The notes: generated by a model from the letters alone, not told the origin. A DNA stretch of 64,000 nucleotides from CAYOWK01 sp964407665 (GCA_964407665.1 CAYOWK010000004.1:1-64000); one strand, 5' to 3'. Shown: positions 8,461 through 17,602, counted from the stretch's first letter. A program made the numbers and translations.

Positions 8461-8922
8461 ATGCAGGTCTTCAACGACGTCTTTCCGGTCGATCCGGCGC
8501 AGATCGAGGCCCTACGCGAGCCCGGGCCGCAGGGTCCCGTCTTCATGGTCAATCTGCTCAAATTCAAGGAAAAGGCGGAGTACGAGGACGGGCGCGCAAC
8601 GACGCTGACCGGCCGAGAGGCCTACATGATCTATGGGGCCGCAGTAGTGAACATTCTGCCGAAATTCGGCGGCCGGGCGGTCTTCGCCGCAGACGTCAGC
8701 TTCCTGTCGCTGGGGCGGGTCGAGGAACTCTGGGACGAGGTCGCCATAGCGGCCTATCCCGACCGGGGCTCGATGGTGCGGATGTCCTTCTCGGACGAAT
8801 GGCGCGAGGCGGCTGTCCATCGGTCTGCGGGCCTCAAGGGCCAACTGAATATCGAAACTGTCCTGTCGCCGGCTTTCACCCTCGACTGGATGTCGAGCCT
8901 CGCTGCCGAGATGAAGGTCTGA
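8461..8922 (+). CDS. DUF1330-like protein
   Basis: This 153-residue cytoplasmic protein has the GPVFMVNLLKFKE opening strand and a later LGRVEELWDEV/AAYPDRGSM region typical of DUF1330, a ferredoxin-like (dimeric alpha/beta barrel) fold. Members are often found in xenobiotic-degradation clusters, but their reactions are mostly unknown. AGGGGCAGGGC precedes the ATG. It is the first gene behind operator copy 1 and is followed after 3 bp by the MBL-fold gene, so they form an operon. Confidence 0.75.
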   Translation: MQVFNDVFPVDPAQIEALREPGPQGPVFMVNLLKFKEKAEYEDGRATTLTGREAYMIYGAAVVNILPKFGGRAVFAADVSFLSLGRVEELWDEVAIAAYPDRGSMVRMSFSDEWREAAVHRSAGLKGQLNIETVLSPAFTLDWMSSLAAEMKV

Positions 8923-8925
8923 ACC

Positions 8926-10011
8926 ATGAACTGGAAGGTGCTGGTTGCGGGCGGACTGGCTGTCCTGATTGCGGGCGGCGCTGGAGCGACCGTCGCATTT
9001 CAGCGGCAGATCGGCGAGGCCGTGTTCCGGCGCGCCGTCGGCGAGACGGTGGGCCGCGATCGCGCCGCAGACCTGCCTGACGGCTTGCACGTCTTTGTCT
9101 GCGGTTCAGGCTCGCCCCTGCCGGACTCCCAGCGCGCCGGCCCCTGTCTGGGCGTCGTCGCCGGGAGTCATGTGATTGTGGTGGACGCAGGATCTGGCGG
9201 TCCCCGGCGTCTTGCCCGGATGGGCTTTCCCGTTGGCCGGATCGAGCGCGTCTATCTCACGCACCTGCACTCTGACCACCTCGACTCGCTCGGCGAACTG
9301 ATGCTTCAGGCATGGGTGGGTGGATCGAGACGGCAACCTCTACCCATCGCTGGACCCGAAGGCGTTCAGGAAGTTGTTGCCGGCTTCAACGCGGCCTACC
9401 GAATCGATGCGGGCTACCGGACCGCTCATCACGGCGCTGCAGTTGCCGACCCTGCCGGATTCGGCGGGACGCCGGAAATCATTGCCGCACCGGATGGAGA
9501 AGGGCGCACGGGCGTGATCCACGATCAGGACGATCTGAAGATCACGGTCATCGCCGTAGACCACAAGCCGGTCAGCCCAGCCTTCGGCTACCGGATCGAC
9601 TACAAGGGCCGCTCGGTGGTCATCAGCGGCGACACCGCCTACTCGCCGGATCTCGTTGCGGCTGCAAACGGCGTCGATGTGCTGATGCACGAGGCGCTGA
9701 GTTCCGAGATGGTGTTGATGATGCGGGACGCCGCCGAGGCGAACGGCCAGCCGAATATCGCCAAGGTGATGGGGGACATTCTCGACTATCACGCCTCGCC
9801 AGAGGATGCGGCTCGCGCCGCAGAAGCCGCCGGAGCGAAGGCCCTCGTGCTCTATCACGTCGTGCCGCCCCTCCCGTCCCGCCTGTTGAACGCAGCCTTT
9901 CTTCGCGACGCGCCCGCCCTTTTCGGGGGAGCGATCCGGGTTGCTGAGGATGGTTTGCTGATCTCGCTCCCCGCGGGCAGCACTGAAATCTCCCAGTCAG
10001 TGGTCCGCTAG
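8926..10011 (+). CDS. MBL-fold metallo-hydrolase (RNase Z / AtsA-like), membrane-anchored
   Basis: This 361-residue protein has an N-terminal hydrophobic anchor or signal (about residues 4-25) and then a metallo-beta-lactamase domain. The metal motif is H113-x-H115-x-D117-H118 (THLHSDHLD), followed by SGDTAYSPD and a late His in VLYHVVPP. The strand GSGSPLPDSQRAGPCLGV resembles the RNase Z/AtsA branch, which includes arylsulfatases such as AtsA of Pseudoalteromonas carrageenovora. With two classical sulfatases nearby, a sulfatase or esterase role in the periplasm is attractive but unproven. It follows the DUF1330 gene by 3 bp. Confidence 0.8.
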   Translation: MNWKVLVAGGLAVLIAGGAGATVAFQRQIGEAVFRRAVGETVGRDRAADLPDGLHVFVCGSGSPLPDSQRAGPCLGVVAGSHVIVVDAGSGGPRRLARMGFPVGRIERVYLTHLHSDHLDSLGELMLQAWVGGSRRQPLPIAGPEGVQEVVAGFNAAYRIDAGYRTAHHGAAVADPAGFGGTPEIIAAPDGEGRTGVIHDQDDLKITVIAVDHKPVSPAFGYRIDYKGRSVVISGDTAYSPDLVAAANGVDVLMHEALSSEMVLMMRDAAEANGQPNIAKVMGDILDYHASPEDAARAAEAAGAKALVLYHVVPPLPSRLLNAAFLRDAPALFGGAIRVAEDGLLISLPAGSTEISQSVVR

Positions 10012-10098
10012 CGGCCACAAGGGGATCGCGACACGACGCCCTCTTCGCGATAGGCGTCTTCGTGCTAGCTCTGTCATCGGTAGCAAGGGAAGCAACTG

Positions 10099-10743
10099 TT
10101 GGCTGAACGTATGCGAACAAAGGGAACGGTCAGGAAGGCCGCCGCAGTGCGCGCTCCGGTTGTTCGACCGGACGTCGAGGAGGACGGCCGCCGCCAACGG
10201 TCCAGCCGCAGCCGCGAGCAGATCGTTCACGCCATGATCGAGCTGATCCGCGCCGGCGAGATGTCGCCGGGCGCAGCAAGGGTTGCCGAAAAGGCCAATG
10301 TCGGTCTCCGCACCGTGTTCCGGCATTTCGAGGAAATGGATACGCTGAGCCGGGAAATCAGCGGCATGGTTGAAGCCGAGATTCTTCCGATCGTCGAGAA
10401 GCCCTTCGAGGGGGCGACGTGGCGGCTGCAGCTCGATGAGCTGCTTGAGCGGCGCGCCGACATCTACGAGCGCATCATGCCGCTCAAGATTGCAGGCAGC
10501 CTGCAGCGCTTCCGGTCAAGTTTCCTGATGGACGACTACAACCGGTTTCTGCGCATGGAACGCGAGGGCCTGAAGCGGGTCCTGCCGCCCAAGATCCAGA
10601 AGGACGCCGTGCTGTTCGCCGCGATCGAGATGGCCACAGGCTTCCAGGCCTGGCGCCGGCTCCGGCAGGACCAGAGGCTGTCGCAGAAGGAGGCGCTGCG
10701 GGTTTTGGCCTTCACGCTGGCCCGGCTGGTGGACGAGCCGTGA
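10099..10743 (+). CDS. TetR/AcrR-family regulator, candidate regulator of the 17-bp operators
   Basis: This 214-residue protein has a TetR-type N-terminal HTH (SREQIVHAMIELI, then VAEKANVGLRTVFRHF) and an all-helical ligand domain. A TTG start at 10099 is placed 8 nt behind AAGGGA; ATG 10111 is an alternative with no ribosome site. It overlaps the following formylglycine-enzyme gene by 4 bp. It is the only DNA-binding regulator within the 8.4-18.7 kb cluster, so it is the natural candidate to bind the four TGACAY-N5-RTGTCA operators. No copy of that operator was seen in front of its own gene. Confidence 0.85.
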   Translation: MAERMRTKGTVRKAAAVRAPVVRPDVEEDGRRQRSSRSREQIVHAMIELIRAGEMSPGAARVAEKANVGLRTVFRHFEEMDTLSREISGMVEAEILPIVEKPFEGATWRLQLDELLERRADIYERIMPLKIAGSLQRFRSSFLMDDYNRFLRMEREGLKRVLPPKIQKDAVLFAAIEMATGFQAWRRLRQDQRLSQKEALRVLAFTLARLVDEP

Positions 10744-11660
10744 AGCGCTGTCTCCTGCTCGTGGGCGGACTCCTTGCCAGCGCTTGCTCCAGAGACGCGC
10801 CGCCGGCCGGGCAGGACGAAGCCGGGGCCGCCCGTCCGTCCGTGACGACGGCTGGATGCGGGTTGCCGGCAGATGCATTCGGTAGGTTTATCACCCTGCC
10901 TGAGGGGGGCTTCGAGAAGGGCGCGCTGGCCATCTATCCGGAAGAGACGCCTTCGGTACGCGCCCACGTGGCTTCCTTCCGTATGCAGGCGCACGAAGTC
11001 ACAAACCGACAGTTCGAGGCGTTTGTCACCGCGACTGGCCATGTGACGGATGCGGAGCGCACAGCGCTGTCCGGCGACCCCGGCGGAGGGTCAGCTCTTT
11101 TCAGCCAGGCCGGTATGGGAGGTTGGTCCCTGGCGCCCGGTGCGTCTTGGAGAACGCCGGAGGGCCCCGGCAGCACTATCGCGGAGCGTATGGAACATCC
11201 TGTTGTCCACGTCTCCCTCGGGGATGCGCAGGCCTACGCCAGGTGGGCAGGCGGCCGGCTGCCGAGCGAGGAGGAGTGGGAGTACGCCGCCGTGCTTGGC
11301 GCGCCCGAAGGCTCATCGGCGGACTCTGGCGCCTACACCGCAGATGGCATGCCAGTCGCAAACACGTGGCAGGGTCTCTTTCCCGTTCGCAACGACGCTA
11401 CCGATGGCTTCGCCGCCACCGCCCCCGTGGGTTGTTTTCCACCCAGCAAGACCGGTCTCTACGACATGATCGGCAATGTATGGGAGTGGACCGCCACGCC
11501 CTATGGAGCTGGCCAGAACACCATAAAGGGCGGGTCCTTCCTGTGCGCGGAGAATTTCTGCCGACGTTACCGCGCCGCTGCGCGGCAGGGCCAGGACACA
11601 GATTTCTCCACGAACCATATCGGCTTCCGCATCGTGCTCGACGTCGCTGAAGGCGGCTAA
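10740..11660 (+). CDS. Formylglycine-generating enzyme family lipoprotein
   Basis: This 306-residue protein has a lipoprotein signal (LLASAC) and then an FGE-sulfatase domain with GRLPSEEEWEYAA, NVWEWT and the end KGGSFLCAENFCRRYR. C269 and C274 are spaced as the catalytic pair C336/C341 of human FGE, so it should be an active copper- and oxygen-dependent enzyme. It would convert the Cys of CxPSR in sulfatases to formylglycine. Two such sulfatases are encoded next door. Export as a lipoprotein is unusual, because bacterial FGEs are usually drawn as cytosolic. It starts with GTG in a GTGA overlap with the TetR gene. Confidence 0.85.
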   Translation: MKRCLLLVGGLLASACSRDAPPAGQDEAGAARPSVTTAGCGLPADAFGRFITLPEGGFEKGALAIYPEETPSVRAHVASFRMQAHEVTNRQFEAFVTATGHVTDAERTALSGDPGGGSALFSQAGMGGWSLAPGASWRTPEGPGSTIAERMEHPVVHVSLGDAQAYARWAGGRLPSEEEWEYAAVLGAPEGSSADSGAYTADGMPVANTWQGLFPVRNDATDGFAATAPVGCFPPSKTGLYDMIGNVWEWTATPYGAGQNTIKGGSFLCAENFCRRYRAAARQGQDTDFSTNHIGFRIVLDVAEGG

Positions 11661-11664
11661 GCCT

Positions 11665-13377
11665 TCAGTTCGGCCAGAGTACGTATTCGTCGTCAGGCGT
11701 CGCCTTGGCCGCCGCCGTCTTGTCGATCGCGACCGCGCCTTCCGTGGTGTACGGATAGATGGGCGCGCGCGCTCCGGCCTGATGATCCGCCAGCAGCTGG
11801 CGCAGCCGCGCCACGATGTCCGGGTTCTGCTCGGCGACGTTGTTCTTCTCGGTCGGGTCCTTCGCAAGATCGAACAGCCAGACCTTGGCCGGCTTCTCCG
11901 TGACCTGCAGCTTCCAGTCGGCTTGCCGCACGGCCTTGTAGTAGCCACTTTGCCAGAAGATTGCATCGTGCGGCCGGGCTTCGGGAGCTGCAGTTCCCGT
12001 AGCGAACGGAAGCAGATCGACGCCATCAATTTCGACGCCTGCGGGGAGGGACGCCGATCCGGCCGCCGCGAACGTTGGCATGAGATCGATATGCGCGACA
12101 GGCGCCGAGACCGCCGAGCTCTGTGGAATCCGGCCCGGCCAGCTCACGAACATCGGAACCCGGATGCCGCCCTCGAACAGTGTCATCTTCCATCCCCGAT
12201 AGGGACTGTTGACCTGGTCCAGGCCGATGTAGCCCGCCCCGCCATTGTCGCTGGTGAAGACGATCATCGTGTTGTCCGCCAGGCCTTCGGCTTCCAGCGT
12301 ATCAAGTATGCGTCCGACGCTGCGGTCTAGAGAGCGCACCATGCCGGCATAGACCCGCAGCCGCTCAGGCTGGATGTCGCCAACCGCCTCGTAGTCCTCC
12401 TTCGTCGCCTGCAGGGGCGTATGCACGCCCCAGTGCGCCAGCTTCAGGAAAAACGGCCGGTTTCGATTCTTCTTGATCACCTTGATGGACTCGTCCGTCC
12501 AGTAATCCGCCAGGTATCCGCCGGGCGCAAACCAGGGGCCGCCATTGTAGGAGGCTGCAAACTGCATGCGCGCCCAGAGAAACGCATCAATGGGGTCGAA
12601 CGGCACTTTGGCGTTGACGACGTTCGGGTCGTCTTCCGGCAGGTGAAGACCGGACGCCATGATCAGGGCTTCGTCAAAGCCCTGTGCATTCGGTCCGAAT
12701 TCAGGCCCGGCTCCGGTGTGCCACTTGCCGATATGAACCGTATGATAGCCCGCATCGCGAAGCACTTCCGCGATTGTGACCTCCGACCCCGGAAGACCCT
12801 GAAGGGTATAGGTCGGGGCATCCTCGGCCTGTTCCCTGTTGTAGAGAACCGGCGGGAGGCCCGTGGCGCCGGAGTCGTTCAGCATTGTGACGACCGCGCC
12901 CATACCGTCCGGGGTCGGCGTGAATTCGAAACCCGTGCGGGTCGGGTATCGACCAGTCATGATCATCGCACGCGAAGGCGCGCATGTGGCCGTGCCTGCA
13001 TAGGCCTGGTTGAAGACAGCGCCGCGCGCCGCCAGCCGGTCGATGTTCGGCGTCGGAACGCGTCCGCCAGCCACGCCGCCGCCAAAGGTCGAGATATCGT
13101 TGAAGCCGAGATCGTCGGCGAGGATGAAGATGATGTTGGGTTGCCCCCCCGTGGCTGGGACCGCAGCCATCGGCGCCTCAGCCGTTGGCGCTCCGGCCAA
13201 AGGCGCCGCCGTAGGCTGCTCGGGACCATCCTGCCAGGGCACGGGTATGTTCGGGCCGACCTCCTTCTTGCCGGTGTTTCCGATGACGTAGAGAATGATG
13301 GCCTTGCGGTTGAGCCATGCGATTCCCCCTCCGACGAGGGCGAACGCCAGCAGACCGATCAGGATTTTCTTCAGCAT
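11665..13377 (-). CDS. Sulfatase (arylsulfatase family), N-terminally anchored
   Basis: This 570-residue alkaline-phosphatase-fold sulfatase starts with an N-terminal membrane segment (about residues 4-33, MLKKILIGLLAFALVGGG) and a Pro/Ala-rich linker. The catalytic domain begins at PNIIFILADDLGFND. The formylglycine site is C132 in CAPSRAMIMTGRYPTRTG, the classical CxPSR type modified by FGE. It should hydrolyse sulfate esters on the outer face of the inner membrane. It is 15 bp behind the GST gene and forms an operon with it, behind operator copy 2. It converges on the FGE gene with a 4-bp gap. The substrate is unknown. Confidence 0.88.
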   Translation of the reverse strand: MLKKILIGLLAFALVGGGIAWLNRKAIILYVIGNTGKKEVGPNIPVPWQDGPEQPTAAPLAGAPTAEAPMAAVPATGGQPNIIFILADDLGFNDISTFGGGVAGGRVPTPNIDRLAARGAVFNQAYAGTATCAPSRAMIMTGRYPTRTGFEFTPTPDGMGAVVTMLNDSGATGLPPVLYNREQAEDAPTYTLQGLPGSEVTIAEVLRDAGYHTVHIGKWHTGAGPEFGPNAQGFDEALIMASGLHLPEDDPNVVNAKVPFDPIDAFLWARMQFAASYNGGPWFAPGGYLADYWTDESIKVIKKNRNRPFFLKLAHWGVHTPLQATKEDYEAVGDIQPERLRVYAGMVRSLDRSVGRILDTLEAEGLADNTMIVFTSDNGGAGYIGLDQVNSPYRGWKMTLFEGGIRVPMFVSWPGRIPQSSAVSAPVAHIDLMPTFAAAGSASLPAGVEIDGVDLLPFATGTAAPEARPHDAIFWQSGYYKAVRQADWKLQVTEKPAKVWLFDLAKDPTEKNNVAEQNPDIVARLRQLLADHQAGARAPIYPYTTEGAVAIDKTAAAKATPDDEYVLWPN

Positions 13378-13392
13378 CGGCAGAGCCCTGTT

Positions 13393-14433
13393 TCAAAGTC
13401 CGGCAAGAAGGGAGTCGCAGCCCGTGCCCGCAAGCAGGCCCTTCGCCTCGGCCTGGTCGGCAGGCGACAGGGCGCTGAACGCGTCGCGGATCCACTTCAG
13501 ACACTTGGCCTGATACGGGAAGGTCGGTTGCGCCCAGGGGCGTCCGTCGATCTCGGTTTCAAACGATGTGTCGCCAGCCATGACGGCCTTCGCGTTGGCC
13601 AGCAGGAAGGGCGCATAAACGCGCCCGATCTCGCTAAGCAGTGGCGTGAGGTCTTCCCGCAGCGCCCGCCGGGGCAGCCAGCCGGACTCAGTAGGGTTAA
13701 GGCCAGACAGATCTTCAACCCGGTCGAGCCAGCCGCGGATGCGGCGCGAGACCCGGGTAGTGATCGCGGCGGGTGTCGGCTCGACAATGGCGAGCTGGGT
13801 CAGCTGACCGTGGATTGCAAAGTCCGCCGAAGACGGACGGTCGCCAAGCACATAGCCCTGAGCCTGCACGAGGCGGTCCAGGATGCCGAGGATGCGCTCG
13901 TAGCTGGTTTCGATGGTCTGCGCGGTGACGGCGTTCGATCCGACAACGTAGAGCCTGTCGATCTGCCGTCTTGAGATATGCGCGGCCTCACGCGTTGCGA
14001 CCGTATCGTCGACAACGGGGTTGTTCCAGAAGATCAGAAGCGGGCCGGCGTTCTCGGCGTCCGGCGCATGCGCCCAGCGAAAGTGGAACATGCACTTGGT
14101 GAGCCACTCGTCGGCGTAGTCCTCGATCAGGTAGTTGAGGAACGCCAGAACAGGATCCCCAGGAATAACGGATCGGCCGTCATGCTCCTGCTCGAGCCGC
14201 CGGATGATGGGCGTCGAATCGACTACGGCGTCATGGCCGCCTGCCGAATTCGGGAAGTAGAAGGTGGGCAGCAGCTTGACCGGCGGCACGGGGTAGCCCG
14301 GCGGCGGGTTGCGATGGCTCGTCCAGATGATCGAGTAGGGGATCCGCCGGTAACGCATCAGGGCGAGCATCTTGCGCGTGTAGGGCGATCCCGGCGCACC
14401 CATAAGGGTCAGCGGATTCTCGACTGAATTCAT
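13393..14433 (-). CDS. Glutathione S-transferase family protein
   Basis: This 346-residue protein has an N-terminal thioredoxin-like GST domain (LTLMGAPGSPYTRKMLALMRYR, then VPPVKLLPTFYFPN) and a helical C-terminal domain. It is longer than the usual 200-230-residue GSTs. ATG 14433 is chosen because GGGAGAAGGCGGA lies in front, although the frame is open to 14508. It is the first gene of an operon with the anchored sulfatase and lies 49 bp behind operator copy 2. A glutathione-dependent detoxification or thiolytic step fits the cluster, but the reaction is not known. Confidence 0.78.
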   Translation of the reverse strand: MNSVENPLTLMGAPGSPYTRKMLALMRYRRIPYSIIWTSHRNPPPGYPVPPVKLLPTFYFPNSAGGHDAVVDSTPIIRRLEQEHDGRSVIPGDPVLAFLNYLIEDYADEWLTKCMFHFRWAHAPDAENAGPLLIFWNNPVVDDTVATREAAHISRRQIDRLYVVGSNAVTAQTIETSYERILGILDRLVQAQGYVLGDRPSSADFAIHGQLTQLAIVEPTPAAITTRVSRRIRGWLDRVEDLSGLNPTESGWLPRRALREDLTPLLSEIGRVYAPFLLANAKAVMAGDTSFETEIDGRPWAQPTFPYQAKCLKWIRDAFSALSPADQAEAKGLLAGTGCDSLLAGL

Positions 14434-14482
14434 TCCGCCTTCTCCCTTGCCCCTGGTCTGGTCACGAACAAGATTCTTAATA

Positions 14483-14499
14483 CGGCACGTAAGGTGCCA
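14483..14499 (+). promoter_or_regulatory. Operator copy 2
   Basis: CGGCAC-GTAAG-GTGCCA is an inverted repeat with five perfect pairs (GGCAC/GTGCC) and the same 5-nt purine-rich spacer as the other copies. It lies in the 78-bp gap between the stop of the second sulfatase and the start of the GST gene, so it should control the GST-sulfatase operon. Confidence 0.62.
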
Positions 14500-14511
14500 A
14501 AACATCAAACG

Positions 14512-16308
14512 TCAACTGACCCTGGACTTCCGGCGAAGCCGCGAGACAATCAGGTAGGCGGCAAGCGACAGCAGAGCGATGGCGGCCGCTGCGACAAGCG
14601 CGATCGTTCCGGCGTGGAAGGAGATCTGCCGCGCGATGGCGTTGCGCCGGACCTGACGCTCGACCTGGTAGCCCTCTGGCAGCGCGAGGACGCCGGATCG
14701 CCTAGCGTAGGCGTCATACTCCGCCAGCATCGAGGCCAGGATATCCGGTCTGGCGGCGGACAGGTCGTTCACCTCCGCCGGGTCGTTTACGTGATCGTAG
14801 AGTCTCCATTGTCCGTCACCCACGGGCGGCATGTTGCGGACGATCTTCCAGCCATCGCGAAAGAGGGCGGCGTTGCCCGAAACCTCGACGCCCACGGCGT
14901 CGTCTGGCCCATAGGTCTGCTCCGCTTGCCCCGATAGGACCGGCAGGAGGCTTCGGCCCGTGAGCGGCCTGGCGCCCGCAGGGGTTGCCGTGCCTGCTCC
15001 CGAAAGCTCGAGTAGTGTGGGGGTGATGTCGGTCACGAACGCGAAGCCCGGATGGCGGTTGCCGGAGGCGACGCCGGGACCCGCAATCACCATCGGGACG
15101 CGCAGGCCTCCGTCGGATGCGTAGAACTTGTAGAACGAGCCAGGAGCTGAGATTGCCGATGCCCACTCGGGCCCGATAAAGGCAAGGCTGCCGGGTTCGC
15201 CCATGCCTTCGAGATTCCAGTGATATCCGTTCAGCGCCATCCAGACATCCATCCACTTCTCGTGAACCGGATCGCTGGGTTCCGGCCCATTGTCGGACGT
15301 GATTACAATGACGGTGTTCTCAAGTTCGCCCCGGGCTTCAATGTGCGCGACCAGACGTCCGATGTGATGGTCCATCGCCTCGATCATGCCCGAGTAGACT
15401 TCCATCGCCCGGGCATACTTCTTCCGGTGTCCGGCGGAGAGCGTGGACCAGTCGCGGGCCGTAGCCGGAAGGGCGGCATACGGAGCCCCGGGCGGAACGA
15501 TGCCGGATGCGACGGCGCGATCCCAACGTGCCTGCCGGGTCGCCTCCCAGCCGTCGTCAAACCGGCCCGCGTAGCGATCCGAGAATTCCTTCGGAGCCTG
15601 CACGGGTATGTGGACGGCCTGGAAGGCCAGATAACCAAAATAGGGCGTCGATGCCTCGCCCTCGTCGATGTACTTGATCAGCCGATCGACCAGGAGTTCC
15701 GAGGAATAGAACGAATCCGGCAGTCGGGCCGGCTTGCCGTCCTCGAACCACGGGGCGTCCTTGTAATAGGGCATGTACGCCTTGGCGGCCCAGTTGTCCG
15801 CCCCGGAAGCGTCAAGCGCCAGTGACCGGTCAAAGCCGTGCTCGTTCGGCAGGTCGCCCGCTCCATGGCCAAGATGCCACTTGCCGGACATCAGGGTGCG
15901 ATACCCGGCCGACTTTAGGTGATCCGCCAGCGTGAGCACGCCGGACTCCAGCCTCAGCGTATAGCCGGGCTTGCCTTCCAGCTCCGGCGGCAAGACCTCC
16001 TCGATGGTCGAGACGCCGGTCCTGTGGCTGTCCATGCCGGTGAGCAGCATGGCGCGCGACGGCGAGCACAGCGGCGAGGTGTGATAGTTGGTCAGCATGG
16101 CGCCGGAAGACGCGATCCGGTCGATGTTTGGCGTGCGGGCCTCGCCGCCATAGATTCCAAAGTCCATGAACGCTGCGTCGTCGACCAGAACCAGGATGAT
16201 GTTCGGGGGCTTCCTTGCGGCGGCTTCTTCCTGCGCAGAAGCTGCCTGCTGACCCGAAAGAGTCAGCGCGGTAATCATGAATCCCGTGAAGAGTTTCTGG
16301 CGCATCAA
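14512..16308 (-). CDS. Sulfatase (arylsulfatase family) with C-terminal membrane anchor
   Basis: This 598-residue sulfatase has a cleavable signal (ends near ASAQE), the domain start PPNIILVLVDDAAFMDFG, and the formylglycine motif C81-SPSRAMLLTG. Metal and active-site regions such as SGKWHLGHG and VITSDNGPEPS are present. A single TM helix near the C-terminus (about residues 568-590) is followed by a basic tail, so the enzyme is tethered to the inner membrane with its domain in the periplasm. It diverges from the DJ-1/PfpI gene across operator copy 3. It is a different sulfatase subtype from the one at 11665, so the two probably act on different substrates. Confidence 0.88.
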   Translation of the reverse strand: MMRQKLFTGFMITALTLSGQQAASAQEEAAARKPPNIILVLVDDAAFMDFGIYGGEARTPNIDRIASSGAMLTNYHTSPLCSPSRAMLLTGMDSHRTGVSTIEEVLPPELEGKPGYTLRLESGVLTLADHLKSAGYRTLMSGKWHLGHGAGDLPNEHGFDRSLALDASGADNWAAKAYMPYYKDAPWFEDGKPARLPDSFYSSELLVDRLIKYIDEGEASTPYFGYLAFQAVHIPVQAPKEFSDRYAGRFDDGWEATRQARWDRAVASGIVPPGAPYAALPATARDWSTLSAGHRKKYARAMEVYSGMIEAMDHHIGRLVAHIEARGELENTVIVITSDNGPEPSDPVHEKWMDVWMALNGYHWNLEGMGEPGSLAFIGPEWASAISAPGSFYKFYASDGGLRVPMVIAGPGVASGNRHPGFAFVTDITPTLLELSGAGTATPAGARPLTGRSLLPVLSGQAEQTYGPDDAVGVEVSGNAALFRDGWKIVRNMPPVGDGQWRLYDHVNDPAEVNDLSAARPDILASMLAEYDAYARRSGVLALPEGYQVERQVRRNAIARQISFHAGTIALVAAAAIALLSLAAYLIVSRLRRKSRVS

Positions 16309-16349
16309 TCGACCCTGGGCGCTGTAGACGGCGCGCGCATGGGATATTA

Positions 16350-16366
16350 TGACATGAAGAATGTCA
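16350..16366. promoter_or_regulatory. Operator copy 3 (divergent)
   Basis: TGACAT-GAAGA-ATGTCA is a perfect 6-bp inverted repeat. It lies 42 bp from the sulfatase start on one side and 17 bp from the DJ-1/PfpI start on the other, so one site can serve both directions. A possible plus-strand -10, TATTAT, abuts it at 16345-16350. Confidence 0.7.
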
Positions 16367-16382
16367 ATTTACGGAGGTTAGG

Positions 16383-17225
16383 GTGGGGTGGTTGATTCTG
16401 GGTGCAGGGCTTCTGGCCATCCTCGCCGTCTGGCTGGGTCTGCCGGCGCTGCTCGGCGCCCTGGGTCTGCACCGCCATTTCGCGGCGCCCCGCCGCAATC
16501 TCGCGGGCAAGCGTGCGCTGGTCATCACCACAAGCCACGCAACGCTGGGTGATACCGGAAAGAAGACCGGCGTGTTCGCCTCGGAAATGACCGCCCCCTA
16601 CTACACGTTCCTCGACGCGGGGATGGTGGTGGACGTTGCAAGCATCCGTGGGGGCAGCATTCCCCTCGAGCCGATGTCGCTGAAGTGGCCGATCCGCTCA
16701 GCCCATGACACGCGCTTTCTGAAGGATCGGGAGTTCCGCCAGAAGGTCGAGGCTTCAAAGGCTGTCGAGGCGGTGGATGGCGGCCGCTATGACGCCGTGT
16801 TTCTGGCGGGCGGCTGGGGCGCAGCGTTCGATCTCGAGCAATCGCCTGAGCTGGGCCGTCTGCTGCTGCAGGCCGATGACGCCGGGGCCGTGATTGGTGG
16901 TGTCTGTCATGGCCCGCTGGGGCTCCTCGCCGCAAAACGCGGCAATGGCCAGCCGCTGGTCAACGGGCGCCGGATGACGGCGGTGACCGACAAGCAGGTG
17001 CGGGAGCTGGGCATCGTCCATACCCCCCGTCACCCCGAGCGCGACCTGCGGGCGGCCGGGGCCGTGTTCGAGTCCTCCACCCGGTTCCGGGACATCTTTG
17101 CGAGCCACGTCGTGGCGGATGGGCGTCTGGTAACCGGCCAGAACCAGAATGACGGGCCCGGGACGGCCGACAGGATGATGCAAGTCCTCGCTGAGGACGC
17201 AGGCAAAGGGAGCCGTGCAGGATGA
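16383..17225 (+). CDS. DJ-1/PfpI-family protein with N-terminal membrane segment
   Basis: This 280-residue protein has an N-terminal TM helix (about residues 3-26) followed by a class I glutamine-amidotransferase-like domain. The nucleophile elbow is GGVCHGPLGL with C175; the Glu partner would be in the GVFASEMTAPYY region. Such proteins act as glyoxalases, chaperones or stress hydrolases; the membrane anchor is unusual. It starts with GTG 5 nt behind GGAGG (16373-16377). It overlaps the DUF4345 gene by 4 bp and is under operator copy 3. Confidence 0.8.
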   Translation: MGWLILGAGLLAILAVWLGLPALLGALGLHRHFAAPRRNLAGKRALVITTSHATLGDTGKKTGVFASEMTAPYYTFLDAGMVVDVASIRGGSIPLEPMSLKWPIRSAHDTRFLKDREFRQKVEASKAVEAVDGGRYDAVFLAGGWGAAFDLEQSPELGRLLLQADDAGAVIGGVCHGPLGLLAAKRGNGQPLVNGRRMTAVTDKQVRELGIVHTPRHPERDLRAAGAVFESSTRFRDIFASHVVADGRLVTGQNQNDGPGTADRMMQVLAEDAGKGSRAG

Positions 17226-17596
17226 AGATGGTTTTACGCGCTCTGGCAGGTGTGGCCGGGCTGCTGGCTGTGCTGATCGCCCTCCGGATCTGGATGGCGC
17301 CCGCCGAGTTCGGCGCCCAGCTGGGCGTGACGGCGTCTGGTCCGCTCGGTCTCGCAACAATTCGCGCCGACATGGGCGGGTTCTTCGCAGCCGGCGGCGT
17401 CTTTGCGCTTGCGGCCGCTATCAAGGGGCGCGGCGGGTTGCTGCTGCCCCCGGTCGTCCTGATCGCGCTGGCCCTGACTGGACGGTTCGTCGCCGTGGCG
17501 ATGAACGGCTTTTCTCCTGACATGGGGCCGCCCATGGCGATCGAGGCGGTTCTGCTGGTCATCTTCGCAACAGGCTGGCGGATACTGCCCCGCTAG
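17222..17596 (+). CDS. DUF4345-type small membrane protein
   Basis: This 124-residue protein has four hydrophobic segments and a RADMGGFFAAGGVFALAAA stretch as seen in DUF4345. It starts inside the ATGA overlap with the DJ-1/PfpI gene, so the two are translationally coupled. No function is known for the family. A bidirectional hairpin follows. Confidence 0.65.
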   Translation: MKMVLRALAGVAGLLAVLIALRIWMAPAEFGAQLGVTASGPLGLATIRADMGGFFAAGGVFALAAAIKGRGGLLLPPVVLIALALTGRFVAVAMNGFSPDMGPPMAIEAVLLVIFATGWRILPR

Positions 17597-17602
17597 GCTC
17601 TG

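Noticed and set aside
10035..10058. Possible terminator GACGCC-N12-GGCGTC after the MBL-fold gene
   Set aside because: The stem is only 6 bp with a 12-nt loop and no T-run; too weak in GC-rich DNA.
12421..13974. 517-codon plus-strand frame across the sulfatase and GST genes
   Set aside because: It runs antisense through two real genes that have clear motifs; no protein family features.
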